Position numbers and translations under genes: made by a program
Shown: positions 23,782 through 32,827 of the stretch, piece by piece
How positions within the stretch are numbered: the first letter of the stretch is position 1
Layout of the letters: every line of letters starts with the position of its first letter
Assembly (NCBI RefSeq): GCF_900101865.1
Contig: NZ_FNAH01000002.1
Span: forward strand, 372,001 to 436,000
Source: Paracoccus isoporae
GTDB lineage: Bacteria > Pseudomonadota > Alphaproteobacteria > Rhodobacterales > Rhodobacteraceae
Length of the DNA: 64,000 nt
Reading direction: 5' to 3'
Notes under the pieces: generated by a model
The model's input: the letters and a program-made list of their open reading frames with translations, nothing else
Database searches by the model: none
What the model was told of the DNA's origin: nothing

Positions 23782-25521
23782 ATGAACGCATTCCTGAATG
23801 TCGAGACCTCGCTGACCGGCCGGAGATGGGTCGGTCCCGATGACGATCTTACCCGTCGCGCCGAGGGGCTGGCCCAAAGCGCCGCCCTGCCGCTGCCGGT
23901 GGCGCGGATCCTGGCCGAGCGCGGCGTCGCGGCTGAGGAAGTGGCGGGCTATCTGGCCCCGACCTTGCGCGAGATGCTGCCCGACCCGCTGACGCTGCGC
24001 GACATGGCGCCCGCGGCGGAACGGCTGGTGGCGGCCGCAACCGGGGGCGAACGCATCGCGATCTTCGCAGATTACGATGTCGATGGCGGCGCCTCGGCCG
24101 CGCTGCTGATCGACTGGCTGCGCCAGCAGGGGCATCGCGCGACGCTCTATATCCCAGACCGCATCGACGAGGGCTATGGCCCCAACCCGCCTGCCATTGC
24201 CGGGCTGGCCGCCGATCACGACCTCATCGTCTGCGTCGATTGCGGCACGCTGTCCCACGAGGCGCTTTCGGCGGCAGGCCGGACCGATGTGATCGTGCTG
24301 GACCACCATCTGGGCGGCGAGACCCTGCCCCCGGCGCTTGCGGTCGTGAACCCCAACCGGATGGACGAGGACGGCGCGCTCGGCCATCTCTGCGCCGCGG
24401 GGGTGGTGTTCCTGACGCTGGTGCAGGCCGGGCGGGTTCTGCGCGGCCTCGGTCGGGCGGAGCCGGCCTTGCTGCCGCTTCTGGATCTGGTGGCGCTGGC
24501 AACCGTCGCCGATGTCGCGCCGCTGATCGGCGTCAACCGCGCCTTCGTCCGGCAGGGGCTCGCCATCATGGCGCGGCGCCAGCGGCCGGGCATGGTGGCG
24601 CTTGCCGATATCTCGCGGCTCGACAGCGCGCCGAGCAGCTTTCACCTGGGCTTCATGCTGGGGCCGCGGGTCAATGCCGGCGGCCGGGTCGGCAAGGCGG
24701 ATCTGGGCGCGCGCTGCCTGGCCACCGACGACCCCGACGAGGCGCGCCGCCTGGCCGAGACCCTGGACGAGTTGAACCGCGACCGCCGCGCCATCGAGGC
24801 CGCGGTGCGCGAAGAGGCGCTGTCGCAAGTGGCCGCCCGCGCCGATCCCCGCCTGTCCTGGGCGGCGGGCGCAGGCTGGCATCCGGGCGTCGTCGGCATC
24901 GTCGCGGCGCGGGTGAAGGAGCGCAGCGGCCTGCCCTCGGTGGTGATCGGGGTGGAGAACGGCACCGGCAAGGGCTCGGCCCGCTCGGTTCCGGGCGTCG
25001 ATCTGGGCCGCGCGGTGCAGCGCCTGGCGGCGGAAGGGCTGATCGAGAAGGGCGGCGGGCACCGGATGGCCGCCGGGCTGACCGTGGCCGAGGCGGGGAT
25101 CGCGGCCGCAATGGACCGGCTGGCGGCGCTGATCGCGCCGGAACTGGCCAGGCGCAGCGGCGTCGACGATCTGCGGATCTCCGGGCTGATGGAGCCGGGT
25201 GCGGCCACGCCGGAGCTGATGGAGATGATCGAGGCCGCGGGCCCCTTCGGACAGGCCGCCCCTGCCCCGCGTTATGCCTTTGCGGAACTGCTTCTCGACA
25301 GTGTCTCGACCATGGGAGAGACCCATCTGCGCGCTGCCTTCCGCACCGCCGGCCAGGCCCCGCTGGAGGCGGTGGCCTGGGGGGCAATGGACGGCCCGCT
25401 TGGTCCGGCGCTGATGTCCCGGAAGGGCCGCCAGTTCCACATCGCCGGAAAGCTGGAAATGTCGCATTGGCGCGGCCGCAGCCGGGTCCGGCTGCGCCTC
25501 GACGACGCCGCCGCGATCTGA
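23782..25521 (+). CDS. recJ: Single-stranded-DNA-specific exonuclease RecJ
   Basis: A 579-residue 5'-3' single-strand DNA exonuclease used in recombination and mismatch repair. The DHH phosphoesterase core shows FADYDVDGGASAALL, DEGYGPN, CVDCGT, VLDHHLGG and a DHHA1 region with GWHPGVVGIVAARVKER and GGGHRMAAGLTV. The C-terminal OB-like domain ends at about residue 579 (HIAGKLEMSHWRGRSRVRLRL). ATG 23782 follows GCCGGG. The upstream ATG at 23719 lies in terminator sequence and is unlikely. Confidence 0.95.
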   Translation: MNAFLNVETSLTGRRWVGPDDDLTRRAEGLAQSAALPLPVARILAERGVAAEEVAGYLAPTLREMLPDPLTLRDMAPAAERLVAAATGGERIAIFADYDVDGGASAALLIDWLRQQGHRATLYIPDRIDEGYGPNPPAIAGLAADHDLIVCVDCGTLSHEALSAAGRTDVIVLDHHLGGETLPPALAVVNPNRMDEDGALGHLCAAGVVFLTLVQAGRVLRGLGRAEPALLPLLDLVALATVADVAPLIGVNRAFVRQGLAIMARRQRPGMVALADISRLDSAPSSFHLGFMLGPRVNAGGRVGKADLGARCLATDDPDEARRLAETLDELNRDRRAIEAAVREEALSQVAARADPRLSWAAGAGWHPGVVGIVAARVKERSGLPSVVIGVENGTGKGSARSVPGVDLGRAVQRLAAEGLIEKGGGHRMAAGLTVAEAGIAAAMDRLAALIAPELARRSGVDDLRISGLMEPGAATPELMEMIEAAGPFGQAAPAPRYAFAELLLDSVSTMGETHLRAAFRTAGQAPLEAVAWGAMDGPLGPALMSRKGRQFHIAGKLEMSHWRGRSRVRLRLDDAAAI

Positions 25522-25623
25522 GCAAGTTTTTTTGGGGGAGGCCGTTTTTCGTCTTGCAGCCCCGGCGCGGCTGACCTAAACACCGCTCCACGCCGCGAGC
25601 GACGCTCGCAGCACGCCAAGGCT

Positions 25624-25698
25624 GGCCCGTTCGTCTATCGGTTAGGACGCCAGGTTTTCAACCTGGAAAGAGGGGTTCGATTCCCCTACGGGCTGCCA
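25624..25698 (+). tRNA. tRNA-Glu (TTC)
   Basis: A 75-nt tRNA with acceptor GGCCCGT/ACGGGCT, anticodon stem CCAGG/CCTGG with loop TTTTCAA (anticodon TTC, 25657-25659), T arm GGGGTTCGATTCCCC, discriminator G and encoded CCA. About 70 nt upstream a TTGCAG/CTAAAC pair with 16-nt spacing is a weak promoter candidate, and a GCGAGC/GCTCGC hairpin lies between it and the tRNA. Confidence 0.98.
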
Positions 25699-25910
25699 CT
25701 TTTCCTTAGTTGGTCGCCTCCGAATCTGCGCATTGCGCCGCGCCGTGCAGGTCGTCCCAAGCTGCGGTTGGTCGTCATCCCCGACGATGCGGGACTGTCA
25801 TCCCCCGACCGCCAATCCCGTCACTGTTAAGCACGAGTTCCGATTTCTCTCCGCCACCTGCCCGGTCTTCCGTATGTTCGGCCCGGTGTTGGCAGGTCGT
25901 GGAGGTCGGG

Positions 25911-26978
25911 ATGGGTCAGCTCAGCGTCACCTATCGCGGGCGGGAGATGCGGGATCGCTATCTCGAGATCGCGGCGGCCAGCTTTCCGGCCGAGGCCGTG
26001 GCCCGCAAGCGCGCTGTCTGGGACTGGCTGTTCGATTCGCCCTTTGCGACGCCCGCGCTGCCGCCGCGGCTGCTCTGTGTCGAGAAGGGGGGCGAGGTCG
26101 TGGGCGCCTCCTTCCTGTTGCCCAGCCGGTTCGTGATCGACGGGGTGGAGACGCCTGCCATCCTGCCGCTGGCGACCGTGGTCCATCCCGATCATCTCGG
26201 TGCGGGTCTGCGGCTTATCAAGGCCATTGCGGCGGCCGGGCATGGCGGTCTCTCGATCGGCCAGCCGAACAGCGACCGGCTGATGACCGCCTATCAGCGA
26301 TACGGCAAGGTGACGGCCGCGGGGCGGGAAATCCGGCGGCGGCTCTATCGCCCCGGCGCGGTGCTGGCGCGGCGCACGCGGCTGGCTGCGCCGCTCGCGC
26401 CGGTGCTGGATCTGGCCGGGCGGATCGGAACCGGGCTGGGCGGGCTGCGGCGGATCGCGGCCGCGCCAACGGAACGGATTGCGCCGGTGGCACGGTTCGA
26501 TGCGCGGTTCGACGCCGCCTGGGCCGTGGCGCGCCCCGGCCTGGCGCTGGCGCAATGCCGGAGTGCTGCGTTTCTCAACTGGCGCTATGTCGACATGCCG
26601 GTGACGGAATATCGCCGCGCGATGCTGTGCCGTGGCGACGAGCTGGCGGGATATGTCGTCTGGCGGATCCTCGACGGGGCACGCGGCAGGCTGTGCCAGG
26701 TGACGGATGTGTTTGCCTATGCGGGCGACCGGCGCAGCTATGCGCTGCTGCTCGGCGCCGTGGATGCCGATGCAAGGCACAACCGGTGCGACTTCGCTGA
26801 GTTGAGCCTCGCAGGGACAACCGGCCTAGCCGAGGCGGCGGCGCGGTCCGGGTTCGGTCTGGGCAAGGCCACCTTGCCGCTGGCCCTGCAGCACGACGAT
26901 CCGCAGATGTCAGCAAGACTGCCTGACCTGGCCCGGAAACTGCATTTCAGCCGTGGCGATCACGACGAGGATTATTAG
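25911..26978 (+). CDS. GNAT-fold acyltransferase-like protein at the border of the polysaccharide locus
   Basis: A 355-residue soluble protein. Its first half resembles a GNAT acetyltransferase (RDRYLEIAAASFP, VVGASFLLPSRFVIDG, LATVVHPDHLGAGLRLIKAI in place of the acetyl-CoA loop). The second half (LNWRYVDMP...YRRAMLCRGDELAGYVVWRI) repeats the layout, as in double-GNAT or FemAB-like proteins found in polysaccharide and lipid-modifying clusters. A role in acylating a sugar or lipid precursor is only an inference. ATG 25911 has GGAGG 5 nt upstream. The frame to 25710 starts near the tRNA and is discarded. The 249 nt after it hold no gene I can support. Confidence 0.6.
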   Translation: MGQLSVTYRGREMRDRYLEIAAASFPAEAVARKRAVWDWLFDSPFATPALPPRLLCVEKGGEVVGASFLLPSRFVIDGVETPAILPLATVVHPDHLGAGLRLIKAIAAAGHGGLSIGQPNSDRLMTAYQRYGKVTAAGREIRRRLYRPGAVLARRTRLAAPLAPVLDLAGRIGTGLGGLRRIAAAPTERIAPVARFDARFDAAWAVARPGLALAQCRSAAFLNWRYVDMPVTEYRRAMLCRGDELAGYVVWRILDGARGRLCQVTDVFAYAGDRRSYALLLGAVDADARHNRCDFAELSLAGTTGLAEAAARSGFGLGKATLPLALQHDDPQMSARLPDLARKLHFSRGDHDEDY

Positions 26979-27227
26979 CCCAGGACGCCCGGTCAACCGC
27001 GCCTGTCACGGCGAGGACATGCGGGTCGCAACCGCCGACGAACATCCTTGTCCGTTGCCGACGCCTCTGTCGCAGGCCGCCGCGTGAGAACGCTGCGCCC
27101 GGCCAACGCGATGGCATCCCCTCCGCCACCACGAATACGCCGGCGGGCGGGCGGCGATCCCGTCATGTGCTCCGCCCTTCGCAAGACCGGCCTCGCTACT
27201 CCCGCCATTGGTCCCATCTCGTGCCGG

Positions 27228-28343
27228 TCAATGCTCCCCGCGCCTTGCCATTCCGGCGCGGCCTATCGCGCGCGCGATTGCCTCCTCGTAGCGGCGCACG
27301 GCCGGTGCAATCTCATACGCGGCGGCAACCGACAAAGCCTCCGTGACGCATTGCTGCCGCAGCGCGCCGTCCTGCAACATCTGCTGCATGGCCTTAGCGA
27401 GCGGAGCCGGCCGGTGATCGTCCACCAGCCGCCCGGCCCGCCCGTCCCGCAGCAAGCGTGGCGGACCGAAGGGGCAATCGACGCTGACCACCGGCACCCC
27501 GGACGCCATCGCCTCGATCATCGCATTCCCCAGCCCTTCCCGGCGTGAGCTGCACACGAACAGATCGGCCTGGCGGTGAACCGCGGCGATGTCGCTGGCA
27601 TAGCCCGGCAGGGACGCCGCGCCCACAAGCCCGAGCCGCGCGATCTGCGCCTCCAGCCCCGGCCGGGCCGATCCCTCGCCATGGATCACCAGCTCCGCCT
27701 CCGGGCATTCGGCCCGCAGCAGTGCGAAGGCATCGATCAGCAGATCGAAGCGCTTCTCCGGCGCCAGCCGGCCGACGCTGACGATCCGCCGCGGCTGTTG
27801 ATTGAGCGGGCGCATCGCCCCGGCGCGCGGGATCACCGGGTTCGGCAGGGTCACGAAATCGGGCGCCGCGGTTCCCAGCAGGGTGTTCAGATCGGTTCCG
27901 ATCTCGGGCAGCGGGCCGCCGGTCAGGCTGGCCCGCGGATAGAGATGCCGGATCGCGGCGCGGCGCAGGGCCGGCCGCTTGGCCTCGTCCAGAAACACCG
28001 AGAGCGGCGTGTGCTCCGTCACCAGCGTCGGGAGATTCCCGGCCAGACGCGCCGCCAGCAGCGATGACAGGCTCGCCGCATTCGTCACCGTGACCGCCAC
28101 CGTGACCTTGTGGCGCCGATAGAGCCGCGCGAGTTCGATCACGCCGCGCGGGCCGTTGGGATGGGTCAATGCGCGGACCGCAACATCGCCCGGCAGCCGC
28201 GCCAGCAACTCCCCCTCCCGCCGCTGCAGGATCAGCAGCGGGACGAAGCGCGCGCGATCAAGATGCTGAAGCAGCGCCAGCACCACACCCTCCGCCCCGC
28301 CATGGCGGAAATGCGGCAGGAAAAAGGCCGGAACGATGGGCAT
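27228..28343 (-). CDS. Glycosyltransferase family 4 (GT-B) protein
   Basis: A 371-residue retaining-type GT-B glycosyltransferase: N-terminal FFLPHFRHGGAEGVVLALLQ, a hinge, then VSVGRLAPEKRFDLLIDAFA, LPGYASDIAAVHRQADLFV and the E-x7-E nucleotide-sugar motif within RREGLGNAMIEAMASG. It would add one sugar to a lipid-linked repeat unit. Start 28343 lacks a clear ribosome-binding site, but the extension to 28511 is Pro-rich and not domain-like. It is divergent from the exopolysaccharide operon and probably belongs to the same pathway. Confidence 0.82.
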   Translation of the reverse strand: MPIVPAFFLPHFRHGGAEGVVLALLQHLDRARFVPLLILQRREGELLARLPGDVAVRALTHPNGPRGVIELARLYRRHKVTVAVTVTNAASLSSLLAARLAGNLPTLVTEHTPLSVFLDEAKRPALRRAAIRHLYPRASLTGGPLPEIGTDLNTLLGTAAPDFVTLPNPVIPRAGAMRPLNQQPRRIVSVGRLAPEKRFDLLIDAFALLRAECPEAELVIHGEGSARPGLEAQIARLGLVGAASLPGYASDIAAVHRQADLFVCSSRREGLGNAMIEAMASGVPVVSVDCPFGPPRLLRDGRAGRLVDDHRPAPLAKAMQQMLQDGALRQQCVTEALSVAAAYEIAPAVRRYEEAIARAIGRAGMARRGEH

Positions 28344-28528
28344 GGCACTGGCTTTCGGGGCAACTGACCCGCCCCGATTAGCGGAAAACCCTGGCGAAAG
28401 GGTTAATCCGGGGCGGATTTTCAAACCGGGGCTATGATTAACCATCATCTGACATGGCGGTGGCAATGGCTCCGCGTCTCGGCCAACGTCACAGATGACT
28501 CGGTCACGCATGTAAGCATTTAATAAGT
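28344..28528. promoter_or_regulatory. Divergent intergenic region of the exopolysaccharide locus
   Basis: The 185-nt region between the GT4 gene and the main operon must hold promoters for both. It contains a 6-bp hairpin AACCCT/AGGGTT (28387-28404) and a widely spaced inverted pair TCATCTG (28445-28451) and CAGATGA (28492-28498) that could be two half-sites of a regulator. The AT-rich end (TTTAATAAGT) lies directly before the ATG at 28529, with no good ribosome-binding site. Confidence 0.4.
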
Positions 28529-29863
28529 ATGAACTTTAACGCGACACGACGGTTTGTGCGCCTGATCGGAATGGCGCTTGCGCTTTTATTGTCGCCTGCC
28601 GCGCCGGGTGCGGCACAGCCGGTTGCGGGTCAGCCCGAGCCGGTTCGGCCCGACCCGACCCTGCCCGACGCGTCCCAGACCGACACGGCCCAGACCCACT
28701 CAAGCCAGACCGACCCGAGCCAAAGCGACTCGGCCCCGACCATTGCCCTTCAGCCCGGCGACACCGTCGCGCTGTCGGTGATGTCACGGGACGATCTCTC
28801 GCGTGACTACCTCGTGGCGGCGGACGGCACGATCTCCGTGCACGTCATTGGCCGCATCACGGCGGCGGGGCTGAGCGCGGCGGGGCTGGAGTCGCTGATC
28901 GAGACCCGGCTGGCTGAGGCGTTCGGCCAGCCCCTTTCCGTCACCACGGAGGTGGTGTCTTACCGCCCGGTCATCGTCAGCGGCGCGGTGGCCGCGCCGG
29001 GGCGGATCGATTTCCTGCCCGATATGGATGCGGCCGCCGCCATTGCCCTGGCCGGCGGCGTCGGCGGTGGCGTCGCAAGCGATGACACCGCGGCACAGAT
29101 GCGGATCGAGGCAGAGGCCACGCGATACGCCACGCTGCGCGTCCAGCTTGCCGACCGGCTGATGCGGCAGGCCAGGCTGCGGGCGGAGCGGGACGGGACG
29201 GGGATGGCGGCGGTGCCGGAACAGGTCGCGGAACTGATCGGCCCGGATGCAGCCGCCCTGCTGGCGGTGCAGACGGATCTGCGCGATCTCCGCGCGACGG
29301 AACAGGCGCAGCGCACGCGCGAAGCGGGGGCGAAGCAGGATCTCGCCGCCGAGGAAGCCGGGGCTTACGGCGACCGCCAGGCATTGATCCGGCGCCAGCT
29401 CGACGCCACGCTGGAGGAGCTCGACCGCCAGCAGAAACTCTCCGAACGCGGGCTGGCCCTGTCCGAGCGGCAATTGGCGCTGCGCGTCAGCGCCGACCGA
29501 TACCGGGCCGATGAGCTGGAGGCGGTGGCGCTTGCGGCAGAGGCGCGACAGCGCGTGGCGGATGCGCAGAACGGGCTGAACGCCGCGCAAATGGCCCGCC
29601 GGGCGGCCATCGCGGAAGAGCTGGCATCGCTGGCCAGCGAGATCCTGCAGATCCGCAGCGAGATGCGCCGCGCCCGGCAGTTCCTGGCGAAATTCGGCTG
29701 GGAGACCGTGCGTGATCTGTCCGAGCCCGGCCCGCGCTACCTCATCAGGCGGCGCGATGCCGCCGGGGTGACACAGATCCCGTCCACGTCCGACAGTCTT
29801 CTGCGGCCGGGCGATCATCTGCAGGTGATGATCGGCGAGAACGCCGGGGAGAGGCCAGAATGA
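28529..29863 (+). CDS. ExoF/Wza-like polysaccharide export protein with coiled coil
   Basis: A 444-residue secreted protein, first of the main operon. Order: signal peptide (1-29, ending GAAQ), a low-complexity linker with about five Ser/Thr-Gln-Thr-Asp-type pentads (residues 45-70), the polysaccharide export domain (LQPGDTVALSVMSRDDLSRD, VAADGTISVHVIGRI, VIVSGAVAAPGRIDF), then a long Ala/Glu/Arg/Leu coiled coil (about 195-380) and a short SLBB-like end (LRPGDHLQVMIG). This matches rhizobial ExoF more than the shorter Wza. It should form the periplasmic/outer-membrane export channel. The stop overlaps the next ATG. Confidence 0.85.
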   Translation: MNFNATRRFVRLIGMALALLLSPAAPGAAQPVAGQPEPVRPDPTLPDASQTDTAQTHSSQTDPSQSDSAPTIALQPGDTVALSVMSRDDLSRDYLVAADGTISVHVIGRITAAGLSAAGLESLIETRLAEAFGQPLSVTTEVVSYRPVIVSGAVAAPGRIDFLPDMDAAAAIALAGGVGGGVASDDTAAQMRIEAEATRYATLRVQLADRLMRQARLRAERDGTGMAAVPEQVAELIGPDAAALLAVQTDLRDLRATEQAQRTREAGAKQDLAAEEAGAYGDRQALIRRQLDATLEELDRQQKLSERGLALSERQLALRVSADRYRADELEAVALAAEARQRVADAQNGLNAAQMARRAAIAEELASLASEILQIRSEMRRARQFLAKFGWETVRDLSEPGPRYLIRRRDAAGVTQIPSTSDSLLRPGDHLQVMIGENAGERPE

Positions 29864-31245
29864 CCCGAATCTTCAAATTTCTGCTGACGGCGACGCTTCT
29901 TTGCGCGGCTGCACCCGCCTCCGCCGCCGAGCCGGCGCAGATTGAGCTGTCCCGTCTGACGGCCGCGCCCAACCCCCGGCTGGGCCTGGCCTTTCCGGGC
30001 AGCGACCCGACATACTACCCCTATCTCGCCCAGGCGGGCATTGGTGTCACCCGGCTGTCCGTGTCCTGGAGCCGGGTCGAGCCGGCGCCGGGGAAGTTCG
30101 ATTTCTCCGCGCTCGATGGCCGCATCGCGGCGCTGCAATCGCTGGGGATCGCGCCCTTCCTGACCTTCGAGTCGGATGCCGGATGGGGCACCGACCCGGA
30201 GACGCGCAAGGTCAGGAACGCCCGCCCCAGCGATCCGCAGCTCTGGCGGCGTTTCGTCTCGCGCGTGGTGGAGCGCTATGACGGTGACGGGCGCCGCGAC
30301 ATGCCAGGGCTGAAAGGCGGCGTCCGGTATTGGCAGGCCGCCAATGAATGGATCAGCGACACCAACCGCTCCGGTGGCTGGGCCGGCAGCACGGAGGAGC
30401 TGCTGCAATTTCTGCGCGACAGCCATGATGCGGTGAAGCTGGCCGATCCCTCGGCGCTGTTCGTTCTGGGCGGGCTCGCGGCGTTCAACCTGGACGTGCT
30501 TCTGGTCGCGGAAAGCGGGCGCGACATCGAGGTGCGGCAGCGCTGGAATGCGGAATCCGAGACGGTGCTGACGCGGGCAGAGATGCGCGGCCCCGAGATC
30601 GGCGCGATCATCCGCGACCGCGTGCGGCCGGTGCTGGCGCAGGCGCCCTATGATCTGGCCGATGCGCATCTCTATGGCCCCGAGGCGCGCGACGCGCCCC
30701 GCCTCGCCTTGCTGCGCAAGCTGTCGGGGCGGCCGGTCCTCTCCTCCGAATGCGGGGGGCCAAGCCTGGATTACGGCGGCAGCTACTCCCCCGAGGCGCA
30801 TTTCACCGCGGTGCTGGCCCGGAATCTCGGCGCGCTCGCCGCGGGGGCTGAATTTTGCCTGTGGTTCCGGCTGGGAGAGAGCGAGGGCGCGACCTATGGC
30901 AATGCGCGCACGGCGCTGTATTCCGCCGATGCGCGCCCCAAACCCGGCGTCTTCGCCTATCGCCTGCTGTCGCGGCTGATCGCGGCTGACACGCAGATCG
31001 TCCGGCGCGGCACGGAAGAATTCGAGCTGCGGCGCGGCGGGGCCCCGGCCATCCGCATCGGCTGGGGTGAGGCCGCGGCGGCGGTCCGCCTGAGCGCCGC
31101 GCGCGAGGGTGCGGAAAGCTTCTGTCTCAGCCAGGCCAGCACCGGCCTTCTGCACGGCGATGCGGCATCCTGCCCCGATGGGGCGCCGACCCTGTCCGGC
31201 CCCGGCCTTCTGGCCCTGCTCTCCCCCAATCCAGACCCGAGATGA
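29860..31245 (+). CDS. Secreted clan GH-A glycoside-hydrolase-like protein
   Basis: A 461-residue protein with a signal peptide (cut near ASAAE) and a (beta/alpha)8 glycosidase core. The proposed acid/base is Glu163 in WQAANEW, the NE signature of clan GH-A, and the proposed nucleophile is Glu297 in PVLSSECGG. Other barrel motifs are GVTRLSVSWSRVEP and FCLWFRLGE. In Pseudomonas the Psl cluster carries the comparable GH39-like PslG, which cleaves its own polysaccharide, so a trimming or release role is likely. The exact GH family is not fixed from sequence reading alone. ATGA overlap with the ExoF-like gene. Confidence 0.8.
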   Translation: MTRIFKFLLTATLLCAAAPASAAEPAQIELSRLTAAPNPRLGLAFPGSDPTYYPYLAQAGIGVTRLSVSWSRVEPAPGKFDFSALDGRIAALQSLGIAPFLTFESDAGWGTDPETRKVRNARPSDPQLWRRFVSRVVERYDGDGRRDMPGLKGGVRYWQAANEWISDTNRSGGWAGSTEELLQFLRDSHDAVKLADPSALFVLGGLAAFNLDVLLVAESGRDIEVRQRWNAESETVLTRAEMRGPEIGAIIRDRVRPVLAQAPYDLADAHLYGPEARDAPRLALLRKLSGRPVLSSECGGPSLDYGGSYSPEAHFTAVLARNLGALAAGAEFCLWFRLGESEGATYGNARTALYSADARPKPGVFAYRLLSRLIAADTQIVRRGTEEFELRRGGAPAIRIGWGEAAAAVRLSAAREGAESFCLSQASTGLLHGDAASCPDGAPTLSGPGLLALLSPNPDPR

Positions 31246-31255
31246 CCGATCGCAG

Positions 31256-32827
31256 ATGTTGAACCATTATTCAGAACTTCTCCGCCAATATCGCCGGATG
31301 ATCGTGATCGGCGCGCTCGGGGCCGCCGCGATGGCCCTGGCGCTCAGCCTGCTGCTGCAAAGCGCGATGCCGATCTACAAGAGCCGGGTCACGGTGAACA
31401 TGCAGCCCTCGGAAGAGGCGCTGATGTTCAACAAGGGCTTCATGGGGGTCAGCCAGTTCAACCCGGCGACGATCATCGTGCAGACCCATATCGAGCGGAT
31501 CCTGAGCCGCGAAGTGGCCGAACGCGCCATCGACATCCTGCTGGAAGAGGCCGGCGGCGCATTGCCCGAATCCGCGCCGGGCGCATTGGACAGGTTCAAG
31601 GCGTCGGTCTGGCGGAACTGGGCGCGGCTGAATTACGGCTATTTCATCCCCGCCAACGCGCGCACGCGGATGGTCAACGAGCTGATTTCCGCGACCGAGG
31701 TGGAGGTGGTCGAGGGCTCCTATATCCTGCTGATCGAGATCTCGCATGACAACCCGGAGCTGGCGGCACGGGCGGCGAATGCGCTCGCGCAGGCCTATAT
31801 CGACACGGCCAGCCGGGATTTCCGCGATCAGGCCGAGGCCTTCGATGCCACGCTGGCGCAGATGCAGACCGATCAGCAGGATCTGCTGGCCGATCTGCAG
31901 CGCCGTCGGCGCGAACTGGACGGCGATGCGGATCAGCGCGGATCGGACAGCGTGCGCGCGATCCTGCTGGGGCGGCGCGACGTGGCGGAACAGGCGCTGC
32001 TGGCAAGTGCGCGGGCGGGTGTTTCGGCGGAGCGCAGCGCGGCGCTGCAATCCGCGCTCGACGCGGCCGAGGCGGCCCTGGCCCGCCATGCCGAGACCGA
32101 GGCAGAGATCGACCGCACCGACCAGCAGATCCGGCAGGCCCAGGCGGCGCTGTCGCAGTTGCAGGAACGCGCGGTCAGCGCGGCGCTGTCGCGGCAGGTG
32201 CGGATGGAACAGGTCCGCGTGGTCAGCGCGGCGCGCGCGCCGCTCTATCCGGCCTTCCCGAAAACGCTGGTGAACACGGTGGTTGCAGCCGTGGCCGGGG
32301 CGGTGCTGACGCTGGTGCCGGTCATGGCGCTCGATGTTCTGGATGGCCGCGTCCGCACAAGCGACGATCTGCGTCGCGCAGTGGGCACGCGGGCGCTGCC
32401 GAATGTGACCGGGCGGCTGATCGCGCAGGCGCGGCGCAGCCTGGCGCGGCCCGGCCGCCCCGCCCCGGCCGCGCTGCATGGATTCGCGCAGGAGCTGGGC
32501 CGGCAATTCCTGATCGACGGGGCCGGGCGATGGCCTGATCGGCGCATCCATGTGACCGGCTTCGGCACGCGGGAGGAGATCGCCCGTCTGGCCCGTCTGA
32601 TCGAGGCCGCGGTGAAGATCTCCGTCCCCTCGGCCAGCGAGCAGCCCCCCCTGCCCCGCATCGTCGCCCTGCCGCCGGTCGCGCAGCTCGATCACTGGCC
32701 GAACGGCCATGGCACGGCCACGATCATCGGCGTCACCGCCGGCCGCGTCGAGGCGGAGGAGCTGGCGCGGCTGGCCAAGCGCGACGGCGGCACCGCCGCG
32801 CCGGTGTTTCTGGCGGTTCAGACGTGA
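31256..32827 (+). CDS. Wzz/GumC-type chain-length protein with degenerate tyrosine-kinase domain
   Basis: A 523-residue inner-membrane polysaccharide co-polymerase. TM1 is about residues 15-37, the periplasmic part holds long coiled coils (185-320), and the proline-rich APLYPAFPKT motif precedes TM2 (about 338-360). Residues 405-523 follow the order of a BY-kinase (GRQFLIDG, IHVTGFGTREEIARL, RIVALPPVAQLDHW, TIIGVTAGRVEAEELARLA) but have no Walker A GKT/S, no Walker B Asp and no C-terminal Tyr cluster, so it is probably inactive as a kinase. ATG 31256 has a weak ribosome-binding site. It controls chain length together with the Wzy-like protein and the ExoF-like exporter. Confidence 0.82.
   Translation: MLNHYSELLRQYRRMIVIGALGAAAMALALSLLLQSAMPIYKSRVTVNMQPSEEALMFNKGFMGVSQFNPATIIVQTHIERILSREVAERAIDILLEEAGGALPESAPGALDRFKASVWRNWARLNYGYFIPANARTRMVNELISATEVEVVEGSYILLIEISHDNPELAARAANALAQAYIDTASRDFRDQAEAFDATLAQMQTDQQDLLADLQRRRRELDGDADQRGSDSVRAILLGRRDVAEQALLASARAGVSAERSAALQSALDAAEAALARHAETEAEIDRTDQQIRQAQAALSQLQERAVSAALSRQVRMEQVRVVSAARAPLYPAFPKTLVNTVVAAVAGAVLTLVPVMALDVLDGRVRTSDDLRRAVGTRALPNVTGRLIAQARRSLARPGRPAPAALHGFAQELGRQFLIDGAGRWPDRRIHVTGFGTREEIARLARLIEAAVKISVPSASEQPPLPRIVALPPVAQLDHWPNGHGTATIIGVTAGRVEAEELARLAKRDGGTAAPVFLAVQT

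Noticed and set aside
23773..25467. A 564-codon minus-strand frame opposite recJ
   Set aside because: Shadow of recJ with no recognisable domain.
25624..25910. tRNA-Glu as the attachment site of an integrated island carrying the exopolysaccharide locus
   Set aside because: No integrase, no repeated tRNA 3' end on the far side that I could find, and no visible shift in base composition.
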